A stretch of 64,000 nt of DNA from JAGPUQ01 sp036961295 (lineage in GTDB: Bacteria; Pseudomonadota; Gammaproteobacteria; Pseudomonadales; Porticoccaceae), in contig JBALVX010000001.1 in assembly GCA_036961295.1 (NCBI GenBank), positions 124,001 to 188,000 on the forward strand. Direction: 5' to 3'. The position numbers were made by a program, and so were the translations under genes. Within the stretch, counting starts at the first letter, position 1, and each line of letters opens with the position of its first letter. Below the pieces are notes generated by a model. That model searched no databases. It was not told the origin of the DNA and saw only the letters and a list, made by a program, of their open reading frames with translations. This document shows positions 33,767-41,344 of this stretch, one piece after another.

Positions 33767-35260
33767 TCATTGACCCAGCAATTCGGGCAGCATTAAGTCC
33801 AGGGTGAAATGGGTCAACAGTGTGACCACGATAACACCACTCAGGTTTAACCAAAACCCAACGCGCGCCATCGCGGGGATGGTGATCATCCCAGAGCCAA
33901 ACACGATGGCATTGGGTGGCGTGGCCACCGGTAACATAAACGCACAGCTCGCCGCCATGGTTGCGGGTATCACCAGTTTTAGAGGTTCGATACCCAGCGC
34001 TGTGGCGATGGCCGCGACGATGGGGATTAATGCGGTGGTGGTCGCGACATTGCTGGTGAGTTCGGTGAGAAACATAATCAAACTCACGATCAATAAGGTC
34101 ATCACCAGCGGCGGCACGTCACCAATGGCGGTGAGCTGGTAGGCCAGTAATTCGGCCACTCCGTTTTGGCGAATGGCTCCGGCCAGCGCCAACCCGCCAC
34201 CCATAATAATCAATACGCCCCAGGGGACTTTGATGGCGGTTTCCCAGTCGATTAAAAAGCGTCGCTCGCGAATGTTTTCGGGGATGGCAAACAACAATAG
34301 AGCGGCAATAATGGCGATGCCGGTATCACTGAGCTGGCTTAAGGGTGGCCAGCTAACCAGCAATGGTCGGGTCATCCAGGCCAGTGCGGTGAGGACAAAA
34401 ATAATCAGCGTTAATACCGCGCCCCGATTCCAGGCTTCGGAGGTCGTATCGATTGAGCTGTTATCGTCGTCCTCGACGTTAAAACGCTTAGGCAGAGGCA
34501 ATAGCACGCGGGTCATTAACAGCCAGATAATCGGCACAAACACCACCACCAGCGGCACGCCGATTTTCATCCACTGGGCAAAGCTGATGGAATGGCCTAA
34601 TTCGTTTTCGATAAACGATACCGCGAACATATTCGGTGTCGTGCCAACAATAGTGCCGATGCCACCGACGGATGCCGCGTAGGCGATACCTAGTAACAAG
34701 CACAGGGCGAAGCGTTTTTTGTGGGGTGAATCCGGTTCCATCGCGATGACGCTAAGTGCGATGGGCAACATCACAATGGTAGTGGCGGTATTGGTGATCC
34801 ACATGCTGAGTGTGGCCGAGGCAATCATAAACCCGCCCACCAAACGGCGGGGTTCGGTGCCGACAATGCGAAGAATAAACAAAGCAAAGCGCCGATGTAG
34901 TCGCCAGCGTTCCAGCGCCAGTGCCAGAATAAAACCACCGAGAAACAAAAAAATAAGCGGGTGAGCGTAAGCCGCAGAGGTGTCTTTAATACCTTGTGAG
35001 CCGCTGAGGGGAAGTACTGCTAAGGGCAGCAGCGCGGTGGCGTAAATCGAAATGGCTTCGGTGAGCCACCAAACTGCCATCCAGGTGGCGAGCCCCGCGG
35101 TGATTTTACCCGGTAGACCCAACACCAATGCGCTGCCGTCGGCGGTAATGATTTGCTGCGGGGTAATGATGACGATGACGAGCGCCAGCAAAGGGCCGCC
35201 GATCAAGCCGTACCAGCGCAGGGGATGTAGGTTGTCGTCTATCTCGGGTGTTTGAGTCAT
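33767..35260 (-). CDS. SLC13/DASS family anion:sodium symporter
   Basis: A 497-residue transporter with about 11-12 membrane segments. The two Ser-Asn-Thr-type hairpin motifs that bind Na+ and carboxylate are present in variant form as WITNTATTIVMLPI and LTSNVATTTALIPI. MPVATPPNAIVFGSG-like sequence follows each. The likely substrate is a C4 dicarboxylate (succinate, malate or fumarate), though related proteins move citrate or sulfate. It stands alone on the minus strand between the DoxX-like genes and an AcoX-like gene. Confidence 0.88.
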   Translation of the reverse strand: MTQTPEIDDNLHPLRWYGLIGGPLLALVIVIITPQQIITADGSALVLGLPGKITAGLATWMAVWWLTEAISIYATALLPLAVLPLSGSQGIKDTSAAYAHPLIFLFLGGFILALALERWRLHRRFALFILRIVGTEPRRLVGGFMIASATLSMWITNTATTIVMLPIALSVIAMEPDSPHKKRFALCLLLGIAYAASVGGIGTIVGTTPNMFAVSFIENELGHSISFAQWMKIGVPLVVVFVPIIWLLMTRVLLPLPKRFNVEDDDNSSIDTTSEAWNRGAVLTLIIFVLTALAWMTRPLLVSWPPLSQLSDTGIAIIAALLLFAIPENIRERRFLIDWETAIKVPWGVLIIMGGGLALAGAIRQNGVAELLAYQLTAIGDVPPLVMTLLIVSLIMFLTELTSNVATTTALIPIVAAIATALGIEPLKLVIPATMAASCAFMLPVATPPNAIVFGSGMITIPAMARVGFWLNLSGVIVVTLLTHFTLDLMLPELLGQ

Positions 35261-35358
35261 GGTTTTCTTGAGTGATTGTTATTTTGAGTTAGGGTTATAA
35301 AAGCAGTCGTCGTAGGAAGGGGGGGTGATCAGAACCTACCTTCCCTCACCGGACTGGC

Positions 35359-36396
35359 CTAGCAACAGCCGCCACCCAGGCCGCCATCGTAGGGATCAAC
35401 CCAGTGCGGCAAGCCGACTAATAATTGTTGTTTGGCCGCGACCTTGAGCGTAGCGCTGGGATTAATCACCAGCGGGCCATTGCGTGTCACTGTCAGCGTA
35501 GCCGTTTGGCCTGCAGCCAGTTTGCGTTCCCGGTCGCCGTCAAACGCGAGTATGCCTTCCCCGGTGACCGTGACCGGCGTACCTAGTTCGACAGGTTTCG
35601 CGCCACGGATATGGGCAGAGCGAAACAGACCCGGTGATACCGGTGCACGCAGTAATTTACCGCCTTCACTGTGAGCGCAAAAATCGACTTGCACGCCAAA
35701 GTCATCTTCAAAGTCGGAGGGGCACAGTAAGCCGCCCAGCGGCGACATGCCCACGGCGTCGGGTTCCGCTCGGGTGAGTAGCATGGTTGTCATCAATTCT
35801 GGCTCAAAGGGCCCAAGGTTGCCGATACGGTCGCCTTGCAGAAACAGCGCATCGACTAGCGCCAGGTCAGGCTCTTCGCCATCAATGTTGACCTCAATCA
35901 TCTTGGCTTGCTGGGCTGCCTGCTCGCGAGTGACCTGGCCACTGGCTACCAGGCCCGCCGCCATGCCCGCAATGGTGGGTTCTATCCACAGCGGGAATAC
36001 ATTATTGGTGCCGGTGGATAGCGGCATCATCAGCACTTCTGGCCAGGCTTTGGTAACGATGCGGCTGGTGCCGTCGCCGCCCAATACGATCAATAACTCG
36101 CAACCCCGTTCACGCATCTCCAGCACACAGGCACGGGTGTCCTCGGCCGAGTGAGTAATTGGCGTTCGGACTTCCTCAATTTCGGCACCGATATTCATAT
36201 GCTCAACCGCGCCAATGGCCAGGCGGCGTGGCTCCCAGGGCACCATGATTTTGGTACAGCCTGCGGCCACCGCGCCAACTACAATACGAGAAATCTGATT
36301 GCGCTTGTTTTCGTGGCTGACGGTGTCAGCGCGTGCGGTGAGGCGACGACAGTCGCGGCCCGACATGGGGTTAACAATAATGCCGATACTACTCAT
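35359..36396 (-). CDS. ATP-NAD/AcoX kinase-fold protein
   Basis: A 345-residue protein of the NAD-kinase-like superfamily. It starts SIGIIVNPMSGRDCRRLTAR and carries the signature VLGGDGTSRIV (about 115-125), with PLSTGTNNVFP as the second nucleotide-binding segment. It matches the AcoX subgroup found beside acetoin dehydrogenase genes, but no acoABC gene is nearby. The C-terminus ends GGLGGGCC, an unusual Gly/Cys tail. The reaction is unknown; a kinase acting on a nucleotide or lipid is possible. Confidence 0.82.
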   Translation of the reverse strand: MSSIGIIVNPMSGRDCRRLTARADTVSHENKRNQISRIVVGAVAAGCTKIMVPWEPRRLAIGAVEHMNIGAEIEEVRTPITHSAEDTRACVLEMRERGCELLIVLGGDGTSRIVTKAWPEVLMMPLSTGTNNVFPLWIEPTIAGMAAGLVASGQVTREQAAQQAKMIEVNIDGEEPDLALVDALFLQGDRIGNLGPFEPELMTTMLLTRAEPDAVGMSPLGGLLCPSDFEDDFGVQVDFCAHSEGGKLLRAPVSPGLFRSAHIRGAKPVELGTPVTVTGEGILAFDGDRERKLAAGQTATLTVTRNGPLVINPSATLKVAAKQQLLVGLPHWVDPYDGGLGGGCC

Positions 36397-36596
36397 AGAT
36401 AGCCCTGCTGAAATTGAAGTTAATTATTAGAGATGACCCATTATAGGGCAGGTGCCTGTTTTGTATCAGCTGTCTAAAACCAGCTGGCTAGTATGAGACA
36501 GGGTAGCAAGCATGAGACATACTGATACAGGATTATAGTAATCGATGACTTCGACATGTTACGGTTTTCAAATGAGACGTCAAAAGAGCGCATGAC

Positions 36597-37559
36597 ATGA
36601 AAATATATCTTTGTTCTGAAGGCTTTCGCCGCATCCGCGAGGTTTTGCAAAAACACCTGCCCGATGACGAGGTGCTGGAATGTGCTCCAGATAAATTAAC
36701 GCAACAAGCCAGTGATGCCGAGGTGTTGATTCCCACCCTGAGCCCGCTCGGCGCGGCGCAACTCGCCCTGCCAAACCTTAAACTGGTGCAGCAGTTTGGA
36801 GCGGGCCTGGATGCCGTCGATATCGCAGCGGCTACGCGCAACGGTGTCCATGTCGCTAATGTCCCTGCGGCGGGAACCGGCAATGCCGAATCGGTGGCCG
36901 AACTGACTATTTTATTCATGCTCGCACTTGCCCGGCAGTTTCCTAAAGCGCAGGAAAGTATCCGCATGGGGCAGTTAGCAGAGGCCACAGGCTGGACATT
37001 AAAAGGCCGAACCGCGGTGATAGTAGGTTACGGCGGCATTGGTCGAGAAATAGCGAAGCGTTTATTGGGATTTGAGATGAGAGTTCTAGCCGTATCCAGA
37101 AGCGGCCCCAAAACCAGCGCGCAAGAAGCCGAGGTTCCGATACACGGACATTACCCTCAAGAGGGTTTGCACCAGGCGCTCGGTGAGGCAGATTTCGTAT
37201 TATTAGCCCCGCAGCTTAACGACGAAACTCGCGGCTTAATGGGCAGTAAAGAATTCGCCTGCCTCAAACCCACCAGCTTTGTGGTTAATGTCGCTCGCGG
37301 TGCAGTGATCGACTACGACGCTTTGTTGACCGCATTAAAAGATAAAAAAATAGCCGGGGCCGGACTCGATGTGTTTTGGCAGGAGCCGATTGATCCCAAA
37401 GACCCGTTATTACAGTACAACGTCATCGCCACTCCCCATATAGGCGGAGCCACCGACTTAAGTTTTACCGGCATCGCCGGTAAGGTCGCAGAAAATATTG
37501 AGCGGCTTAAGCGGGGGGAGCTGCCGAATAATTGTGTGAATAGTGATTTATTGGACTAA
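36597..37559 (+). CDS. D-2-hydroxyacid dehydrogenase
   Basis: A 320-residue NAD(P)-dependent oxidoreductase of the D-isomer 2-hydroxyacid dehydrogenase family. VIVGYGGIGREIAKRL is the Rossmann dinucleotide loop (about 141-156). The catalytic Arg is in VNVARGAVID, the Glu in GLDVFWQEPID and the His in ATPHIGGATD. Phosphoglycerate dehydrogenase, hydroxypyruvate reductase and glyoxylate reductase activities are all possible; the length without an ACT domain argues against a full SerA. Confidence 0.9.
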   Translation: MKIYLCSEGFRRIREVLQKHLPDDEVLECAPDKLTQQASDAEVLIPTLSPLGAAQLALPNLKLVQQFGAGLDAVDIAAATRNGVHVANVPAAGTGNAESVAELTILFMLALARQFPKAQESIRMGQLAEATGWTLKGRTAVIVGYGGIGREIAKRLLGFEMRVLAVSRSGPKTSAQEAEVPIHGHYPQEGLHQALGEADFVLLAPQLNDETRGLMGSKEFACLKPTSFVVNVARGAVIDYDALLTALKDKKIAGAGLDVFWQEPIDPKDPLLQYNVIATPHIGGATDLSFTGIAGKVAENIERLKRGELPNNCVNSDLLD

Positions 37560-37631
37560 CTAGTAGCGGTCCGAAATGGACAGGCGATCTGGATGATATG
37601 GGGTAGCTTTTACCGACTGAGCTAACACCTG

Positions 37632-37856
37632 TTAGGGCTTTTGCTCCCACGAAATATCTACTTTACGATGCTGTGAGATACAGTCGCGAAGATATAGATT
37701 AATTAAGCTTTGGTAAGGCACACCTGAATCTTCTGACATATCCTTAAAGTAATTGATAACATCCTCGCCAAGACGCATTGTTACTGGCTTTTTGAGTTTT
37801 GATGCGTATGGATTTTTACGCGATTTCATTTTAGATAAATCATATTCTTTTTTCAT
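37632..37856 (-). CDS. brnA: BrnA-type antitoxin
   Basis: A 74-residue ribbon-helix-helix protein: KPVTMRLGEDVINYFKDMSEDSGVPYQSLINLYLRDC is the BrnA DNA-binding and dimerisation region. In BrnTA modules the toxin BrnT comes first and overlaps brnA by ATGA. Here the last codons of brnT are present immediately upstream but the rest of the toxin is gone. The antitoxin itself looks intact and may persist as an orphan repressor of its own promoter. Confidence 0.85.
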   Translation of the reverse strand: MKKEYDLSKMKSRKNPYASKLKKPVTMRLGEDVINYFKDMSEDSGVPYQSLINLYLRDCISQHRKVDISWEQKP

Positions 37857-37921
37857 TTTGCGTCACCTTTATAGAACTTGCGCTCTTTTGCTGTGGCTTT
37901 ACGTGCCGATATGATTCGAAT
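37853..37921 (-). pseudogene. brnT: BrnT toxin remnant (last 22 codons)
   Basis: Upstream of brnA in the overlapping frame, the sequence reads IRIISARKATAKERKFYKG and ends in TGA overlapping the brnA ATG. IRIISARKA...ERKFY is the standard C-terminal end of BrnT toxins, which are normally about 90 residues. A TAA immediately precedes this segment (37922-37924), and nothing toxin-like lies further upstream. The catalytic part is therefore deleted. Confidence 0.85.
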
Positions 37922-38037
37922 TTAATTATAAATACATTGTATGTACGTTTGAGTAAGTGTCAAGTTCCCTGCTGGATAGTAGGGGAATCACACTTAGTAT
38001 AGGATTGCGTTAATTGCAGGTAACAGGATAGAACTTT

Positions 38038-38736
38038 TTGAATCAATCATTTTTTAGAAAACTCCATCGTTGGCTCGGCGTTATCGCGGCAATCCAGTTA
38101 TTTATCTGGATGGGATCAGGCTTGTTTTTTGCCGTGATGCCGATAAATGACATCCGTGGTTCGTATTTGCTTGAGCAGCCCGCAGTTTTTCGGCTGGGGC
38201 ATGTGAAGCTGGTTTCACCGAGTTCCCTAGTGAGTCAACATCAGGAGTTATCAACGGTGAACCTGGATCAGGTGCAGATCGCGCAGCGCTTAAATACCCC
38301 GATCTATATGGTTGAAGCCGAAGCGGGATGGTTGGTGTTTAACGCGGAAACAGCGGAGAAGTTAGCACCGCTGACGGAGCAGGAAGCGCGTGTACTTGCA
38401 TCTAACAGTACGCGCTTGCCGGTTCGATCGATAAGTTGGGTGAGCGCAGTGGAGCCCGGTAGCGAGTATCGAGGGGGTGAGTTACCGGCGTGGAAGGTCG
38501 AGCTGGAAGGCGATGCGCACGCAAACCTTTGGCTTGGCGCTAACAGCGGTAAAGTAGAAGCCGTGCGCACCAACAACTGGCGAATCTACGATTTCCTTTG
38601 GAGTTTACATATTATGAATTACGGCGACCGGGAGGGTTTTAACTCCTGGCTGCTCAGAGGCTTTGCCCTACTTGGCGTGGTCACCATCGTTTCCGGGATT
38701 GTTTTGTTTGTTCTTTCCTTAGTTCGGAGAAAGTAG
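38038..38736 (+). CDS. PepSY-domain membrane protein
   Basis: A 232-residue protein with an N-terminal membrane helix (about 11-33, preceded by RKLHRWLGV, the usual PepSY-TM start) and a C-terminal helix (about 207-229, before VRRK). The periplasmic middle contains PepSY-like strands, including PAWKVELEGDAHANLWLG and SGKVEAVRTNNWRIYDFLWSLHIM, typical of PepSY-associated proteins. Related proteins serve in iron or reductase systems; the role here is unclear. The start is TTG 38038 with AGGATAG upstream. The stop lies in a 14-bp repeat array. Confidence 0.78.
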   Translation: MNQSFFRKLHRWLGVIAAIQLFIWMGSGLFFAVMPINDIRGSYLLEQPAVFRLGHVKLVSPSSLVSQHQELSTVNLDQVQIAQRLNTPIYMVEAEAGWLVFNAETAEKLAPLTEQEARVLASNSTRLPVRSISWVSAVEPGSEYRGGELPAWKVELEGDAHANLWLGANSGKVEAVRTNNWRIYDFLWSLHIMNYGDREGFNSWLLRGFALLGVVTIVSGIVLFVLSLVRRK

Positions 38737-38780
38737 CGCGGCGAAAATAGTCCGGCGAAAGCAGCGCGGTTAAAATAGTC
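38725..38780. repeat. 14-bp tandem repeat, 4 copies, over the stop of the PepSY gene
   Basis: Units 38725-38738, 38739-38752, 38753-38766 and 38767-38780 all begin CGG and contain AAAxTAG or AAAGCAG. Units 1/3 and 2/4 are more alike, suggesting a later 28-bp duplication. The TAG at 38734-38736 is in unit 1. Confidence 0.85.
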
Positions 38781-38790
38781 GAGTAGACGT

Positions 38791-39570
38791 TTAGCTTACC
38801 GCTCCCGTGGTGCGCACACGTTTTGCACCTTTTACTGGTTTGGCTTTTAGCTCGGCGCGGCGAGCATTGGCACGCAGATCAATGGCGTTTTTTGCCGCAA
38901 TCAACAGCCCGGTAATTAGAAAAGCTCCGGGTGGTAGTACCCAAATTAGAAAGCCGTAGTTGTCGCCGAACAGTTGTAACTTCCAGCTTTGTGCCACCGG
39001 GCCAAATAATAATTGCATGTCGGCAAACAGGGTGCCGCTGCCGAGTATTTCCCGAATGGCTCCCAGCAATACCAGCACTAATCCAAAGCCGAGGCCCATC
39101 ATTAAGCCGTCGATGGCGGCCGGGAATACGCGGTTTTTACTGGCGAAGGCTTCTGCGCGTCCGAGAATGGCGCAGTTGGTGACGATCAGGGGAATAAAAA
39201 TTCCGAGAATTTGAAATAGCTCGTAGGTGTAGGCCTTCATTAATAGTTCGGTACAGGTGGTGAAGGTGGCGATAATCATCACAAAGGCGGGAATGCGAAT
39301 CGCATCGGTGACGCCGCCGCGAATTAACGAGACAGCGATATTGGAGCCCATCAATACCGCCAGGGTTGCCAAGCCGAGGCCGAGAGCATTCACCACCGAG
39401 CCGGTGACTGCGAGCAGGGGGCACAGGCCGAGTAATTGCACCAGGGCGGGGTTGTTGTTCCACAGGCCGTTGCCCGTAATTTCCCGATAGTTGATTTCGG
39501 GACTGGGTTCGGAGCTGGGAATAGTGCCTGGAATAGTGTCTGAAGTAGTGTCTAGGGCTGAGTCATTCAT
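38791..39570 (-). CDS. rnfE: electron transport complex subunit RnfE
   Basis: Inner-membrane subunit of the Rnf ferredoxin:NAD+ oxidoreductase, 259 residues. NALGLGLATLAVLMGSN, LLMKAYTYELFQILGIFIPLIVTNC and GRAEAFASKN are RnfE/NqrD signatures with the conserved half-membrane helices and Cys. An N-terminal extension rich in Asp, Thr, Ser and Pro (about 1-25) is encoded by a 12-bp repeat. It overlaps rnfG by 4 bp and ends the operon; nth, which often follows in gammaproteobacteria, is not here. Confidence 0.96.
   Translation of the reverse strand: MNDSALDTTSDTIPGTIPSSEPSPEINYREITGNGLWNNNPALVQLLGLCPLLAVTGSVVNALGLGLATLAVLMGSNIAVSLIRGGVTDAIRIPAFVMIIATFTTCTELLMKAYTYELFQILGIFIPLIVTNCAILGRAEAFASKNRVFPAAIDGLMMGLGFGLVLVLLGAIREILGSGTLFADMQLLFGPVAQSWKLQLFGDNYGFLIWVLPPGAFLITGLLIAAKNAIDLRANARRAELKAKPVKGAKRVRTTGAVS
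39518..39553. repeat. 12-bp tandem repeat, 3 copies, in the rnfE N-terminal region
   Basis: Units 39518-39529, 39530-39541 and 39542-39553 share (G)GAATAGTGxCT. In the rnfE frame they code the Thr/Ser/Asp-rich N-terminal extension. Confidence 0.85.
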
Positions 39571-40271
39571 GGTTGGCTTCCCAGATTTTTTTGGGTAGGG
39601 AGTTTGGCAGGGGGTTCGGCGGGGAGTGCTGCTTGCTGAATTAAACGCTTACCGTCATCGCGGTAGTAATTCAGGGTTCGGAATATCTGTTTTACCACCG
39701 CTCTTGGCGTGATGGTCGCGCCGGTGAATTGATCGAAATCGCCTTTGTCTTTTTTAACATTCCAACGGGATGGGCTGGGGTTGTGCAAAGATTTTCTGTT
39801 AAAACCCAAAATCCAGTCGTGTTTTTTGAGGTCTACTTTATCGCCCAGCCCGGGTGTTTCGGCGTGGCTTAGTACCCGTACTCCGGCAATGCTGCCGTCG
39901 ATGTTCTCGCCCAGGTTTTCACCCACGTTAATGCCCACAATAAATTTAATATCGCCACTGTAACCGTCGGCAGCGACGGCGGGAACAATAATTCCGATGA
40001 GTTTGCCGTCTTGCCGGGCGATATGAATATCACCACCGGCTTTGAGCCCCAATGTTGGCCAGTAAGATTGCGGTACGGGCAGGGTGTCGATAAGCAGATC
40101 GTTGTTGTGGCGCTCGACGGGAATTATTTCAAACAGGGCTTTTTGTGCAGCTTTGCGCTCGGAGTGTTCAATTTTTTCGCGGGTAGATAAATAGGTGCCG
40201 CCGAGCAGCGCGGTGGTGATCAGCGCAAATACCGCGAGGGTGAAACTATTTTTCCGGATGGCGCTTAGCAT
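39567..40271 (-). CDS. rnfG: electron transport complex subunit RnfG
   Basis: A 234-residue flavoprotein subunit with one N-terminal membrane helix and a periplasmic FMN-binding domain. The covalent FMN site is in DQFTGATITPRAVV, where the second Thr of TGAT carries the flavin in homologues. HAETPGLGDKVD is the second conserved FMN-domain block. It lies 5 bp after rnfD and overlaps rnfE by 4 bp. It is somewhat longer than E. coli RsxG (206) because of a Pro/Ala/Lys C-terminal tail. Confidence 0.96.
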   Translation of the reverse strand: MLSAIRKNSFTLAVFALITTALLGGTYLSTREKIEHSERKAAQKALFEIIPVERHNNDLLIDTLPVPQSYWPTLGLKAGGDIHIARQDGKLIGIIVPAVAADGYSGDIKFIVGINVGENLGENIDGSIAGVRVLSHAETPGLGDKVDLKKHDWILGFNRKSLHNPSPSRWNVKKDKGDFDQFTGATITPRAVVKQIFRTLNYYRDDGKRLIQQAALPAEPPAKLPTQKNLGSQP

Positions 40272-40276
40272 CGCCC

Positions 40277-41344
40277 TTAATCCTTTTTCTGTAGCGCGGA
40301 ACGTGCGCGGTCATGCCCGTAGGTGCGGGGCACGGTGTAGTAGTCGATAAAGGGCGCGGCAAAATTCATTAATAACACTGCGAAGGCGAGGGCGTCGGGA
40401 TAATTCCCCCAGGCGCGAATAACAAACACCAGTAGTCCGATTAAGCTGCCGTAGATCAGTCGCCCTCTGTTACTGACGGCGGAAGTAACCGGGTCGGTAA
40501 CAATAAAAAACGCACCTAACATGGTAGCTCCGCTGAGCAGGTGCAAACTGAGTGGTCCCTTGCTGGCGGAGCTGCCACCGTCGAAACAAAACCACGTCAT
40601 CAGCGCTAAGGTGCTCAACATGGCGACGGGGGCGTGCCAGGTAAAAATGCGCCGCGCCAATAAATAAATGCCACCGGCTAAAAAAGCCAGGTTGACGGTT
40701 TCCCAGCCGATGCCCGCTAAATCGCCTTGTACGAAGAGTGCTTCGCTTTTATAAAATTGTTCGACTAACTGCCCGGTGTTTTGTTTAAACACATCGAGTG
40801 GTGTGGCCATGGTAAAGGCGTCGATGGGCTCGGCGGCCAATATGGGGAAAACGATTTGCAACGATGACCATAAACTCGGGACATCGACACCTTCTGGCAG
40901 CAGAGGCCGAGGCGCGGGCCACATTGTCATCGCGACCGGGAAGGAAATCAGCAGAACTACGTAACCCACCATGGCGGGATTAAAAGGGTTGTAGCCGAGG
41001 CCGCCGTAGAGGTGCTTGGCCATAATCATCGCAAACGCGGTGCCGGTAATCACCAGCCACCAGGGCGCTAGCGGTGGCAGCGCGAGACCGAGTAAAACGG
41101 CGGTCACTAGGGCGCTGCAGTCTCGCAAGTAGAACATTACCGGGCGCTTGCGCAATTTTAAAATGGCGGCTTCGCAGCTGATGGCGGTGATACAGGCGAG
41201 GGTGATATTAATTAAGGTGCCCCAGCCGAAATACCAGGTCAGTGCGGCCATGCCGGGTAGCGTGGCTAATAGTAATTGCTGCATCACCCAGCTAGTACTT
41301 GCCCCTTCGCTGGTGTGGGGAGACGTGACTTGAGTCAGAGCCAT
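40277..41344 (-). CDS. rnfD: electron transport complex subunit RnfD
   Basis: A 355-residue membrane subunit (E. coli RsxD 352) with about nine helices. The covalent FMN attachment site is in LSGATMLGAFFIVTDPVTS (Thr of SGAT). YGGLGYNPFNPAMVGYVVLLISFP is another RnfD/NqrB signature. It overlaps rnfC by one base. Confidence 0.97.
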   Translation of the reverse strand: MALTQVTSPHTSEGASTSWVMQQLLLATLPGMAALTWYFGWGTLINITLACITAISCEAAILKLRKRPVMFYLRDCSALVTAVLLGLALPPLAPWWLVITGTAFAMIMAKHLYGGLGYNPFNPAMVGYVVLLISFPVAMTMWPAPRPLLPEGVDVPSLWSSLQIVFPILAAEPIDAFTMATPLDVFKQNTGQLVEQFYKSEALFVQGDLAGIGWETVNLAFLAGGIYLLARRIFTWHAPVAMLSTLALMTWFCFDGGSSASKGPLSLHLLSGATMLGAFFIVTDPVTSAVSNRGRLIYGSLIGLLVFVIRAWGNYPDALAFAVLLMNFAAPFIDYYTVPRTYGHDRARSALQKKD

